Source of the DNA: Loripinus fragilis
Lineage: Eukaryota > Mollusca > Bivalvia > Lucinida > Lucinidae
Length of the DNA: 64,000 nucleotides
NCBI GenBank assembly: GCA_964019695.1
Contig: OZ026520.1
Location: forward strand, 90,028,913 to 90,092,912
Direction of reading: 5' to 3'
A model generated the notes under the pieces. It had not been told where the DNA came from, ran no database searches, and worked only from the letters and a program-made list of their open reading frames with translations. Of the stretch, positions 35,401 to 46,621 are shown piece after piece (the stretch's first letter is position 1; the number at the start of each line of letters is the position of its first letter). The translations under genes were made by a program, and so were the position numbers.

Positions 35401-37320
35401 CTTGCATGACGGTGCTTTATATGCATTTTTGATAAAAAATGGACAATTGACTTCAGAGATACACGTATATTACTTTGAAAGTGTTGATGTACCACGAAGG
35501 ATGATGACTGACTACAGACGAACAACCAATGCTATACTAAAACCTCACTTCAGTCTTTGGCTCAGGCGAGTGAAATATAAACTAGTGAACTGTCCCTTGC
35601 AATAATCAAGAGTTGGCTTAAAGCATACATTCTGGTCATGGCCGTACATATTAACGTAGATAATAAAATGAAAATGGAACATGCAGAATACTGTTGGAGT
35701 TGGAAACAGCAATACCTGGCAAGGCTATTATGTAATAGGTAAATAACAAAAATGTATACTATACTATACATGTACCTGTACCCCGTACTGTGTCATGAGG
35801 TTAAGAATGAAGGCACATTGTTTTGAAACAAAAGGCTTGGTATCTACTATGTGGGCTTCGATTCAACAGAACTTGTGTTTGGGGTTTCCAACAAAGCAAG
35901 ATCAAACCGGCCTGCTTTGCTACAGGGACTAGCTAGAAAGTTGAAATTTTGCTTGTTGCAGGTTTAGATATTCTACTTTAAAGTTTTCAATAAGTGAATA
36001 ACAAAGTCTGCGCCTTTGATGTTTGCAAACTCCAAAAGACAAGTTTTCTCACGTTGAGGCCCAAGTAATTTTATATATTTGAAATATAAAGATACTGATA
36101 TCGTGTTTAAGTGATCTACAATGATAAAGAAGCAAATTAAGAGAACATTCCTGGTGTTTGGAAATCTCATCATGGAGAAAGCTCTATGGCCAGTGTATGA
36201 AGGTTATACAAAAGAAGTGTTAAGTGTTTTCAATTGTCCACGTACACAGCTCTATAATGGTGATTGAGTCAGGTATGTTTTTTGGGAACAGGCAATTTTT
36301 CAATGCTATGACTACAATATGTTCGTAAAGGCATGAGTAATATTTGTAGCTTCAAATCGCCCATGGGATATTATTTATGTATTCAGGACCTGAAAATCCC
36401 CTGGTATTTTTAATAGTTAACACTATCTAGTTTTCTGGTGACAGTCTGTTCCTGTCTCTAATTTCAGATGGCGAGAATGAAATATAGTAAAAATTTGTTC
36501 TGGTAGCAAACGATCAAAAGATGTGACCATTGAAAAAGTCAAGTCTGGTGGTGCGTTCTACAGAATTATGCACTAAAGAAGTAAATTATTATGTAGCTAA
36601 GGTACTCATTATTTTGGTTATCATGTGTATCCCAGCCAGTTTTATTGTAAAGAGTGTATCAACTTGATGGTGTCTGTTGCTATTCCTTTCTCAGTTAGTC
36701 TGCAGTGTGTAATTGTGTTATTTCCTGGTCTTACTAGTTTAGCTCTTTTAAGAAATAATTAAAACATGACCCTCTACTAATGACAAGTAGGGGGTGAGGC
36801 AGGCTGTTTTTTATTTGCATTCATATATATGCAAGTTATTTTAGTCAAAATGAGTACACTGACTGGGCAAAGTTAAAATTATTTTACAGATGTTTCTTTG
36901 ATGACCTCACGACAAGATTGTTCTTATTATCCAGATCTGTCAACAAATGGCCATTAGGGGATGGAGCTAAATTTTTATGATTCTTTTGAAAGAATCTTCT
37001 TGTATTCTGCTAGGATCATCTGTCTGTCTATCCTTTGACTTTTGGCCAGCCAGGAGCTGTATTCCTTTAGTTATTAATTTGATTCAGGTTTGGCTTGAAA
37101 AATGCTTTTTAGTTAGGTTCTGAGTCGTATTACACCCAACAGCATTATAGAAATTTCTAAATGCCCAGTTTTGACAAATTCAAAACAATCACCGAGGGTA
37201 ATTAAAAAGTGGGATATAGCTTGTGTATTTTTGCAACAGTTTTCATGACTGGTTATAAGCCCAACAACAGTATAGCTATGGTTCCTATTTGGACCTTGTC
37301 GCGAAAAAATGGTCTTGGCG
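35401..37320. other. No gene supported; fragment of MITE end
   Basis: The region is AT-rich. A single MITE end (GACAAGTTTTCTCACGTTGAGG) is at 36038-36060. A TTTCAG acceptor-like site at 36468 leads into a frame that closes within 12 codons, so I do not call an exon. Confidence 0.4.
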
Positions 37321-37324
37321 GTTT

Positions 37325-37520
37325 TCAAACAACAAAGGCGCAGACCAGTCTGCGCATCTGTTTAGACTGATCAGCGCCTTTGTTATTCGCTTACTGGAAA
37401 GTATCATATCTATACATGCTTCAAGCGAAGTTTCAATATTCTAGCTAGTCTTTGAAGCTGAGGAGAATGGTTTTTGTCTCGCTTTGAAGGAAACCCCAAA
37501 GACAGGTTTTGTAGGCCCAT
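37325..37520. mobile_element. MITE related to 32069-32303
   Basis: It shares CAAAGGCGCAGACCAGTCTG, GATCAGCGCCTTTGTTA and CTAGCTAGTCTTTGAAG with that copy. Its left end is less clear. Confidence 0.65.
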
Positions 37521-37639
37521 TTAATTCCAGAGTGGAAGTCCTAGGTCAACAGAATCTTGAGCAAAGATTCGGTACCAGTGAAAAGGATTTAAGCCCCCAG
37601 GGGCCTTGGCTGCTGTATGTTCTAAGGTGGTGGTTCTGT

Positions 37640-37885
37640 TGTTGTTGATTCGTTATTGATTGTTACTCCCAGTGTGGGATCCTGTAATCGTTCTATGTTT
37701 TGTTGTCCTTTACTAGTTTTGAAATCATCTTGATGGGGAAGAGAGAGAGCTAGTTGCTTTGCTTTGTATGACTTCCAGGTGTCTCGTAATTGTTGTGTAG
37801 CAGCTCTTCCTCACGATGCCATGGGGGTTGTCTGAAGTTTGTGATTGTGGTATTTCCTGATCATACTCACTATTTTTGGGATTCA
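37640..37885 (+). repeat. Dispersed module, best stand-alone copy
   Basis: Contains GTTCTATGTTTTGTTGTCC, TCTTGATGGGGAAGAGAGAG, CTCTTCCTCACGATGCC and TTTGTGATTGTGGTATTTCC. Matching copies: 43020-43400, 63600-63785, 1258-1512 and its two homologues, and inverted at 48655-48790 and 32300-32790. Confidence 0.75.
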
Positions 37886-38349
37886 ATGGCACCACAGACC
37901 TATTACTATCATCGTTAAGTCATTGCATGATGTTTGACATTGAATGGGCCCACCGTGGCTTAACAAGTGATTGTCTTTAGCACTGACTAAATCTGCTCCT
38001 TGCATTGTTTTATCACAGTATGTTAATTGATTTGTTTTCCTTTGTTGATACACTGCACAAGTAAGGAAGTATCTTCGTGAGCCGATAAAATGATAAGCCA
38101 TTAGGCTAAGTATGCTAGCTGAATGCAAAAAGAAATTCCAGATTTTTTGTAAGAAATAAAAGCAAGTGGCGCTGATTCAGTCAGGGGCTGCGGTATGCCT
38201 GATTATAATAATAAAAGCAAATCAAAGAACCACACAACGATCTTTATATTGATAATTGACTCGTTCAATCCAGCGATATGGACTAGAAGTCCATATTGCC
38301 TAAATATGCAAAGGCTAATGGAAGTTTCATAAGTTGTTTTCTCAAATGT

Positions 38350-38517
38350 TTACTGGTTCTTTTTTAAACTTTCTGACAGTCTTGTAGAGTCCAAGTACCG
38401 CTCTCTCTGGCAGGCTTGTATCATTCTGGACAAAATATATCCAAACTCTTCAATATTCTGACTTTTATCCTTGTTTTTGTTCGACATTATGATGCGACCG
38501 ACTAGGGAGACGTCAAT
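38350..38517 (-). CDS. Unrecognised gene, terminal coding exon
   Basis: On the minus strand a strong acceptor (TTCTTTCTTCCAG) is followed by 55 codons and a TAA stop at 38350-38352. The peptide begins IDVSLVGRIIMSNK and ends STRLSESLKKNQ. It is polar and helical-looking, with no motif I can name. Phase is 0 at the start, matching the phase 0 end of the exon at 39921-40153, so the two probably splice together. Two MITEs (38788-39128 and 39688-39901) and a hairpin occupy the intron between them. I know of no family for it. No good poly(A) signal was seen in the first 200 bases after the stop. Confidence 0.7.
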   Translation of the reverse strand: MDVSLVGRIIMSNKNKDKSQNIEEFGYILSRMIQACQRERYLDSTRLSESLKKNQ

Positions 38518-38787
38518 CTGGAAGAAAGAATGTTCAGTAACATACGTAATTAAAAATTGGCAAACAACATTTCAAAATCAAAACAAGTACTGGGTGTTAT
38601 TCTATGGAATTTTTGTTTTTACCATAATTTGGCATAGATACTCATTGACGCCCAGCCTTCCATCATTTATGAAATTAAACATGAGACACTGAACTAATAA
38701 GCAATTTAATTATATTAAAATTAGCCACAATCTCCAATCTCAAATAACAAACTAAATCAAGTTTATTCTTATTGATTACTTGAATAG

Positions 38788-39128
38788 TTTTATCATATGA
38801 CGTCGCGTCTGAAAGTGAAACAACACCATGCAATAAAATCGATAAATCATTAGTGGTTTATAGATTTACGGGAAACATGCCGACGTCCATAACAACGTTG
38901 GGTACATAATAACAAAATTATGACGTGTTTACGCCAGAAATGACTCTTCAAAGTAATCTTGATGTCATATGATAAATAGAATCTAACATTCGTGCTCCTG
39001 TATTGGTGAATGTATTAAACTCATTGCAAAAAAGAGTTAAAATTCTTGACAAGCCTCGCATTTCATCTCTTTTCCCAAACTGGTTCAATAAATTCAATAA
39101 AACATGAGCACTCATGTAAGACCCTCCA
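38788..39128 (+). mobile_element. H1-family MITE
   Basis: Same layout as 8277-8618, with more point changes. The core reads TTGACAAGCCTCGC. It lies in the intron of the unrecognised minus-strand gene. Confidence 0.85.
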
Positions 39129-39237
39129 TTGATTACTTTTGTTAATAGTTTTAAAACTGTAATGTAAATCATCAGGATATCAAAGGCATATGTACTATGA
39201 CAAAACCAGCACAATACTATACAAATCTATCATGAGT

Positions 39238-39352
39238 GTGAGGGTAATATAGAAAAGCCCCTCCCAAGGATCGCTGTTTGGCATCACGAGGCTTGCCAGG
39301 TCATGAAAAATGGTGATCCCTAGGGATGAATTTTTCTATCCTACCCTCACAC
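39238..39352. repeat. Hairpin with GAGGCTTGCC core
   Basis: GTGAGGGTAATATAGAAAA at the left pairs with TTTTTCTATCCTACCCTCAC at the right. The centre holds CACGAGGCTTGCCAGG. Again the GAGGCTTGCC core is at the tip of otherwise unrelated arms. Confidence 0.75.
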
Positions 39353-39687
39353 GAATAAAGAATTCTTTTTCTTGCTCAACGCTGTTTTCATTTATTTATT
39401 TGTTTCAAAATAAGCTTCCAGATGTCCCTGAATACGCTAAGATGTAATTTGACATAATGACTTTACTTGACGTCCTGGGTAAGATAGCATGGGTAAGCTA
39501 AGATTTTCTATCCCTGGGTAAAATCTAAGATATCCCTATCCAATGTGCAAGAATAAGCACACCAGAATAGACTAGACCTGTGTTTTGTCTGCAGCTTTTT
39601 TAATCTTTGCTATGCTGCCTATGATCAGACTGAGGAATTAGGGTACAATTCACTTCATTGGTTTCGTCATGCCCTGGTTTATTATCA

Positions 39688-39901
39688 GGCCTCACCATGA
39701 TAAAACGTTTTTATTTAAATAACAAAGACGCAGACCAGCCTGTGCATCGGTATATTCTAATTAGTGCAATTGTTTATCGCTCTCTGAAAAGAACACAACC
39801 GCTAAACTAACTACATGTAAATTTCAATAGTCTAGCATGTCTTTTTTGTAGAACCAGAACTTGTCTTCAAACACAATTACAGGTTTATCATGACGTGGCT
39901 C
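39688..39901. mobile_element. MITE, GGCCTC ends
   Basis: It starts GGCCTCACCATGATAAAACG, and its right end inverse is GAGCCACGTCATGATAAACC. The interior matches 32069-32303. It begins only about 18 bases beyond the donor of the 39921-40153 exon. Confidence 0.7.
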
Positions 39902-39920
39902 ATATAATACTGTTACTTAC

Positions 39921-40153
39921 AGGGCAGTGTCTTTTGAAGGACACATCTTCCATGTCTAAGTTACTCTGGACCAGCTTGAACTGATGCAAGGTGCAGATGC
40001 GCGGCATGAGTCCCTTTGCTATTAGCAAGCATAATCTCAGTCTTAGTTTATCATTCAGAATATACCATTTCAAGGACAATAACTCGTCCTCATTACATTC
40101 TTTCTTAAACAGCCAGCTCCATGTCCAAGCCCTCATCAACTTATCAACATATC
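39921..40153 (-). CDS. Unrecognised gene, internal exon
   Basis: The minus-strand acceptor GTGTTTCAG and donor CCT|GTAAGTAA enclose 233 bases with no stop in one frame. The last 77 codons read from YVDKLMRAWTWSWLFKKE to MEDVSFKRHCP. The peptide is rich in Leu, Lys and Trp and looks like a helical globular part (LRLRLCLLIAKGLMPRIC). It has no signal peptide and no motif that I can name. Entry phase is 1 and exit phase is 0; the latter fits the terminal exon at 38350-38517. Earlier exons would lie above 40153 but I could not identify them. The splice sites and clean frame make this a real exon rather than chance. Confidence 0.75.
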
Positions 40154-40364
40154 CTGAAACACAATATATTATTTAGCAAGTTAGCAGTTGTAGTCTTTCC
40201 AACATTTAATTCAGACAACATGCAGGACATATGCGCATGCATTTGCATGTACGTATTATGATTACTTGCGGTGCAATGAACATGCAATGAACATGCTATT
40301 CAATCCTTACGCTATGACAAGATAAAAATCAGAACATGAGTTGTTGGCTCATGCGCAGATCTAG

Positions 40365-40645
40365 GAAGTATCCAACTCGACTGTGACAGCCTTCTTTTAG
40401 CTAATGAGGTGAGAGAGGATTAAAATACCAATAAAAGCAGGCCATTATCGCCCTGTCAGCAAAACGCCATTTAAAATGGTGTTTTGCTGGCAGGCTGATA
40501 TTGGCCCCACATTGAATTCATGCCTGGTAACTTTGTGACTTTCCAGGGGTTCCAGATCAGTATTGCTTAGAAACTCTACAGTTTTGAACTTTCCCAGGGG
40601 GGGGGGGGGGCTAATACCCTGTCCCCCTCTAGATCCGCGCATGTT
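40365..40645. mobile_element. GGATCC/AGATCC-ended hairpin MITE
   Basis: It carries GTCAGCAAAACGCCATTT with its inverse AATGGTGTTTTGCTGGC at 40454-40491 and ends TCTAGATCCGCGCATG. Confidence 0.8.
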
Positions 40646-41019
40646 GCATATTTCAAGTTGACCAGCAATCGGTATGGAAGCATGAACAGCAGCTCTGTCT
40701 CGCCAAAGCCTTTGCTGTCCACACACCCAAACGAGATTCAAAGATAAATGCTCACGTCACACTATAGGCATGTATTCCCTTATACTTAGCTAGCTACTAA
40801 TGCATAATGATAGAATGACTTCGAATGTGCGATGGGTATGAAAAATCCACAAGAAGCCATAAATGAATAGCTAGTCCGTGTATTGTACCGTTGATATCTC
40901 TAAGTATTTACCCGTGTACTATTCTTCACTATCTCAATGGCGGGGTTTCAATGAGGTAAAGCATGATTTCCTCGAATTGCACAAAATGCTTGAGTTTAAC
41001 TAACTTATTAGGATTTTGT

Positions 41020-41312
41020 TCATGCGCAGTTCCAGAATGTTTTGTCAGAGGGGGTCCAATCTGACAACATTTTTGATGAGGGGAGAGAGGATCCCCAAAT
41101 ACCACTAAAAGTGGCCCATCATTGGCCACCTGAGAGAGAGCCATTCGCTGGGAGGCAGATGGTGGCCAAAACAATGAGTACTGGCCTGGTTGCTGTGTGA
41201 TTTTCCTGGGGATCCTTACAAGTATTGCCTAGAAACCTTATATTTTTGCAATTTTCGAGGGGGGGGGGGCGGACCCCTTCCCACTTTCCCTCTGGATCCG
41301 TACATGCTGTTC
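41020..41312. mobile_element. GGATCC-ended hairpin MITE, worn
   Basis: It runs from CATGCGCAGTTCCAG to CTCTGGATCCGTACATG. The central palindrome is degraded (CATTCGCTGGGAGGC). Confidence 0.7.
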
Positions 41313-41850
41313 ATATGTTCAACCCCATCCCTTTTACCCTTATATGCTTGCTGTATCTGGATTTGTATACCTAACATAAATATAGATCAAAATCAGATGG
41401 CCACAGAAGTAGCGATCTGATCCAGATCCACTCTGCTTCTGACCCTGTTTCTGGCGGCGGGGGTATGGGGATGGACCTCCTGTCCCCTCCCTCCCTCTGG
41501 ACTTGTAGATGTTGTTCATGTGTTCAACCACATCCCTTTTTACCCTTGTATGCTTGCTGAATCTGGATTTGTATACCTAACAGAAATATAGATCCAAATC
41601 GGATGGCCACTGAAGTAGCGATCTGATCCAGATCCACTCTGTTTCTGACCCTGTTTCTGGCAGGGGTCCAGTGGCCCCTCCCTCCCTCTGGATCTGTACA
41701 TGTTGTTCATATGTTCAACCCCATTCCCATTTACCCTTGTCTTGCTAGCTGAATCTGGGTTTGTTTACATAAAAGAAATATAGATCCAAATGAAATGGCA
41801 ACTGAAGTAGAGATCGGATCCAGAAGCACTCTGATGCTGACCCTGATTGA
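41270..41850 (+). repeat. Tandem triplicate, about 205 bp unit
   Basis: The block CCCTCTGGAT..GTACATG..TTCATATGTTCAACCCCAT recurs at about 41290, 41500 and 41690. Each is followed by TGAATCTGGATTTGT and GATCCAGATCCACTCTG. The unit begins inside the right end of the preceding MITE, so the array includes that end. Confidence 0.8.
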
Positions 41851-42060
41851 AAATAGGTGGTTAGAACTGGAATGTTGCTGGTTTATAGGTTACAAATGGT
41901 GAATGAGGGTAGTTATTAAACAAGCAGCATGACAAGTTTAAATAAATATGCGCCAAAAATCCTAAATGAGCGTGTTCAGTTCTTATTCCACAAGTACTAT
42001 AGTTAATACATTGAACGACCTATTTTACATGTTTGTTAAGCTACGTACTTGTTTAGTCTT

Positions 42061-42061
<1 letters not shown>

Positions 42062-42113
<52 letters not shown>
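42062..42113. repeat. (GA)n microsatellite, about 26 units
   Basis: This is an uninterrupted AG/GA run. The Arg-Glu open frame through it is an artefact. Confidence 0.97.
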
Positions 42114-42117
<4 letters not shown>

Positions 42118-42954
42118 TGTGAGTAAAAGAGATTTACCTTTTGGGTACAGTTTCTCTCGAGCGTGTTCTGCCATGTCTGGTACAAACGTCTAAAATAAAA
42201 AATGAGACAAGCCGCTCATTAAAACCTAATACTTAACACATTGACAACCAAAGAATGTTCAAACGAGTATGCACATCCCCTCAGTCTAATGAGAGTCAAT
42301 ACACTAAGGTAAAAACTAGACGCACATGAATAAAACACTCTTCATATATGCTGCTATATAGTGAACCAATGGATCTTATTTTTGGTTTGAGATTCCATCT
42401 TTGCAAACTTTATGTGTAAAAGCAATAATGGATTAGGTAAATTAACGCAAATGCACACTCATTGTAACCACCCTCGACACCTATGCGACAGAAGCTAAAC
42501 CTTATGTGCAAACACATATAATAACTGTGAAGATTTTTTTCTTATCGCATCAGTGAGCAGCAAAGACTCAGATAAGTCTGTTCAGATTTGGCAGAGCCTT
42601 CACTGATCCCATGCATAAAGTTTGAATGTAGAGAAAGATTTAAACTGAAATATATACCAGTAAATCCTGTGTAAAATGGCCACTATCAAAAAGATCAAAA
42701 ATTGGTTTTCATGACCAATTATCGCTTAATGCAGGTCAAAAGTATTCTGCAATATCTTCGTTTTGTCTATTTTTGTGTGGCCTTTTTTTACAAAGTTTTA
42801 ATGTACCTGCAACTCCTAATGATTTGTCAGGATGGATTATTTAAAGGAGGCTTTTGTGATAAGCGATACGTTTAAAGTCTCATGTGCTTGGCTATAAATG
42901 TTTATCAAAGTAAGCAGTGCATAGAACAATTCCTTGTCATAATGCTACTATCAG
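42114..42954. other. No gene seen
   Basis: No supported exon or repeat. The 42555-42640 interval loosely resembles the TGATCAGTGCC interior of the GGCCTC MITEs. Confidence 0.4.
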
Positions 42955-43400
42955 ACCGTGGCTCAACTTGAGGTTTTCTTTAGCTCTGACTATCTGTGAG
43001 TCATGAGTCATTTTCTTTGTTTCATCGTGGTGTGTTAATTTGATTAGAGTGTTTCTCCATGATGGTGCATTGCATTAGTTAGAAGGCTTCCATGCGAGCT
43101 GAGCATTTCTTGTGCTTCAGCAGCGGCGGAGTCTGGGGAGAAGATTTGGTACCGGTGGAATGCATGTTGTTACTCTCATTGCGGGGGTCTGTAATTGTTC
43201 TATGTTTTGTTGTACGTTACTTTATGTCTATTCTGGTGTTGCAGTCGTCTTGGTGGGGAAGAGAGAGCTGGTTGCTTGCTTGGTTTGTCTCCCTGGTGTC
43301 TCATGATGGTTGAGTGGCTCTTCCTCATAGTGCCTTGGGGTTGTCTGCAGTTTGTGATTGTGGTGTTTCCTGATCATACTCACTATTTTTTATACTTCGT
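42955..43400 (+). repeat. Fragment of TIR element plus dispersed module
   Basis: ACCGTGGCTCAACTTGAGG through TTTTCTTTGTTTCA matches 53868-53940 of the TIR element. Then the module with TCTTGGTGGGGAAGAGAGAG and TTTGTGATTGTGGTGTTTCC follows. The overlapping open frames here are not genes. Confidence 0.65.
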
Positions 43401-44114
43401 ACTTCTGTACCACAATTTGCCACACCATCTCTTAGAGCACTTACTCAACAATTCATTCCAATAAGGAACATGTTTTGAACCTACTAGGTATTATTTGCTT
43501 GCTGCACTGACCATAATAGTATAAGATATTACTTAACTATTAAGATCGAAAAGTGAGTAAAATAAATAGCAAAAGAAACGCAAAAGTTACTAAAATTCTA
43601 GTTCCTTCGTTTTGACCAAATAATTCACTCAGTGATAATGAGATTGCTAAGTCCTTTATATGCCTTTCATACAATATCACAATCAGAACGATGTGGTATA
43701 TGGTTGCCATGCCACATCGAGAATATAAAGACAATCCCATTTTGAAAGACAAAGAGTTCCAAAATCTTACATTTATGTGGAAAAAAAGTTTAGACTAATA
43801 TATGTTTTTGAAAGCAGAAATGGTAGTCAAAATCAAAATCAGGTAATTTTATGCTTCTGTTAACGGTAATTTCGTCTATGTGTCATCTTTAATTTTTCGA
43901 CGTAATTGGCTGTTTTAATCCAAATGAATATTGATAATCATATAGCCTCAACACATTTCATGGAAGACATAAGTATCCTTACATGACCAAACACAGTGCA
44001 CCTGTTATGGCTGTTTGAAAAATAAGTTGATTGACGTCAACGAAGAAATGCAGCGATGTAGCGACTGGGTATGTGATTTTGAGAACCTGGGTTCTATGGT
44101 GACTTGGTATATAT
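43401..44114. other. No gene supported
   Basis: A minus-strand 70-codon frame at 43540-43752 has a hydrophobic C-terminus. It lacks splice sites or homology I can name, so it is left as uncertain. Confidence 0.35.
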
Positions 44115-44790
44115 ATATTGAAGACGCCTTTTGGCTCTAATAATTTTTCAGCACAGTTTATTAATATACTTTCTCATTATAAAAAGATTGGCTATAACAT
44201 TAATTGCAACAGACTGCATGCTTGGTGGTCAACCCCTATTGATGATATGGTAGGGACCTGATGCTTTGGCTGTTGTCAGGCCCACTGGGGTTTACCTGTT
44301 GGATTTCTTTTGCTCAGGTATTCGTTTTATGTTCTGTTGTTTATGTTCTTAGTTTTGCTTTATCTCCTTTTTTATATCTTGATTTATATATTCTAGGAGA
44401 TCGTGCACGGATACGTTAGGGGTCTTTCATGCAAATCAAACATCTATGTGTCTTGATCCTCATCTGAACAATATGGGTGAGGTTGGCGCCTTGAAACCGG
44501 TTTAAGCCCTCCACTAAACTATTTTTACAAGGCAGTACATCTTTTGTGAATCATTTGTTTAATTTATATCTTGTGTTTGTAATGCCTTGGTGTCCATTCA
44601 TTGCTGCCTTGTGGTCACCTGCTAGGAAAAGGCTGACCTCTTGGCTCTCTTTTGTGATGTTTATTTGTATTTCTGTCACTTTCAAAAGTGGTATCCTGGG
44701 TGAGGTGTGGTACTTGATTGTATCGATTCCTGATCTCTGCCCCCTTTCTTACTCTGATAAACGGTATTTTCTAAAACGTTTAGTGTTTTC
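44115..44790 (+). mobile_element. Retroelement 3' fragment
   Basis: 44115-44250 keeps a coding trace reading FSAQFINILSHYKKIGYNIN and a following CLVV region, matching 21110-21220. The 3' untranslated blocks follow, as at 21290-21840. The copy is 5' truncated, as is usual for retroposed ends. Confidence 0.75.
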
Positions 44791-45108
44791 CTTCAGGTAA
44801 GGCATCTGGCTATCAAACAGTTTGTTTTCAAATCAAATTAAACATCATGATTTTAGACGCCAATTGTTGAAATACATTGATGTCATTATAACGCCAGAAT
44901 GAAAATCGTGATCAAAACCATTTTATGGCAAATCATTACTCAGTGTTCAGAAACACAGGCTATAATTTAGAAATTGTCCTCATGTGGTCCATGTGGAAGA
45001 AAAGATGGATTTAAAGGTGTTGCTTTTTGTTGCGTTTAAGTATATTAGTTATAAATGGAGCAGATCAAGGATATATAATTATAGTAATGTAGGTGTGGAT
45101 TGAACAAG

Positions 45109-45442
45109 GATTTATCAAATGACGTCGCGTCTGGGAGTCAAATAACGCCATGCAATAAAATCGATAAAGCACTAGTGGTTTACAGATTTTTGGGAAACTT
45201 GGATAACAACGTTGCGTACATAGTGACAAAATAATCACCTTTTTACGCAAGAAATGAGATTTCAAAGTAATTTTTATGTCATATGATAAATAGAATCTAA
45301 CATTCTTGCCCTTGTATTATTGAATGTATTAAACTAGTTGCGAAAAAGAGATAATATGATTGGCAAGCCTCGCATTTTATCTCTTTTCCCAAACTCATTT
45401 ATTAAATTCAATAAAACATGAGGAATTATTTAAGATCCTCTA
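45109..45442 (+). mobile_element. H1-family MITE
   Basis: Same layout as 8277-8618. Its core is TTGGCAAGCCTCGC and its end AAGATCCTCTATTTAT. Confidence 0.87.
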
Positions 45443-45467
45443 TTTATAGTAATATATAGAGGACATT

Positions 45468-45612
45468 CAAATGTTTTTGTTAAATATGTCTTTTATTTCA
45501 CGAGTGAAGTGGTCAATATTTGTATTTCATGAGTGGCAAAGCCACGAATGAAATATAATTATTGTCCACTTCACGAGTAAAATAAAAGACATACTTAACA
45601 AAAAACATTTCA
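45468..45612. repeat. 145 bp palindrome
   Basis: AAATGTTTTTGTTAA, GTCTTTTATTTCACGAGTGA and ATTTCATGAGTGGC are each repeated in inverse, ending AAAAAACATTT. The tip is GTGGCAAAGCCAC. Confidence 0.85.
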
Positions 45613-45904
45613 ATTTTCTTTTTATTATCCACAAATTTCCCATAATCTTTTAAGGAGAGGAGAAACAGCGAATCTTACTTTGCATTAGCGTTTGTTTTGA
45701 TTTTCTAGTTGTAGCAGACGAATTTATAAAAGCTCTTTCTTTTATTAAGCTTCTAAGCGACTCTGACTTTGTTTACATTTTCATAGAAATTGGAATACAC
45801 CAATAGTTGTTCCCCTTAGAAAAGAAACAGATATGCCATAAAGAGTTGCTTCCTTTAGACCATATTGAGAAAATAGAAAAAAGTAGTTCCAATCTTACGG
45901 TTTC

Positions 45905-45985
45905 TCTCCTGTGAAAATATCAAATCTTGTATTTTCACTGCTGTGAAAATACAAGTTTTTATATTTTCACAGCTGTGAAATATAT
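45905..45985. repeat. Hairpin of GTGAAAATA units
   Basis: TGTGAAAATATC, TATTTTCACTGCTGTGAAAA and TATTTTCACAGCTGTGAAA form nested inverted repeats. Confidence 0.75.
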
Positions 45986-46620
45986 GCATTATATTTAATC
46001 TATATTTCCCTGTATTTCATTACATAGTAGATAATAAATGTCTGGAATGAACTAGTATATACAAACAAATTATATAATAAATGAAGTATTTTAAAACATC
46101 TATATTTGGCGGGTATTTTCATTTGGTACAATTTTTATCTGCGTATAAATTGAGTGGATGAAAGTAAAGTTTTGACAAGTTTATGTTTAATAATAACATC
46201 TCTGGCACAGACATATATACATTTAGCCCTTTGTGGACCAGAAACCCCTAAATGGGTACTTTGGCAAACCGTGATATCTCTGATGAAATCAGGGTCTGCA
46301 CCGTTTGCTTATCCAAAATAGACTTTCAGAGAAAACAATATAACGTTTTGTTTAAAAATGATAACCCATGACCCCTCAATTTTCACAAAGGATCATCCTG
46401 ACTTAATTGTATATATCTCTATCGGGGAAATTTCATTCGTCATTAAAGCGTAAAATTAATGAAAGTATTGTTATATAAATGAGATATTAACATACTTTTC
46501 GCTTACTGTAAAGGCGGCAACTTTAATATTCATATATGGGCGTGGTTCGGCTATTTCATCCTCTGAGGAAGGGAAATCAGGTTTTATTTAGAATTTGGTA
46601 AAGAGTTAAAATGCTTTGTG
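45986..46620. other. No gene seen
   Basis: AT-rich sequence without a supported exon. Confidence 0.45.
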
Positions 46621-46621
46621 G

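Noticed and set aside
40929..41040. Minus-strand frame reading KLKHFVQFEEIMLYLIETPP, exon-like
   Set aside because: It looks coding, but the upstream side has no good acceptor and the frame ends at a stop without a poly(A) signal nearby. It also overlaps a MITE border. Transcript data could revive it.
41966..42193. Open frame with an Arg-Glu repeat
   Set aside because: It is only the translation of the (GA)n microsatellite at 42062-42113.
43540..43752. Minus-strand frame with a hydrophobic tail
   Set aside because: No splice sites, no relative that I can name, and the hydrophobic part is encoded by AT-rich sequence.
44546..44800. 84-codon hydrophobic open frame
   Set aside because: It lies in the 3' untranslated part of a retroelement and is not kept in the copy at 21600-21840.
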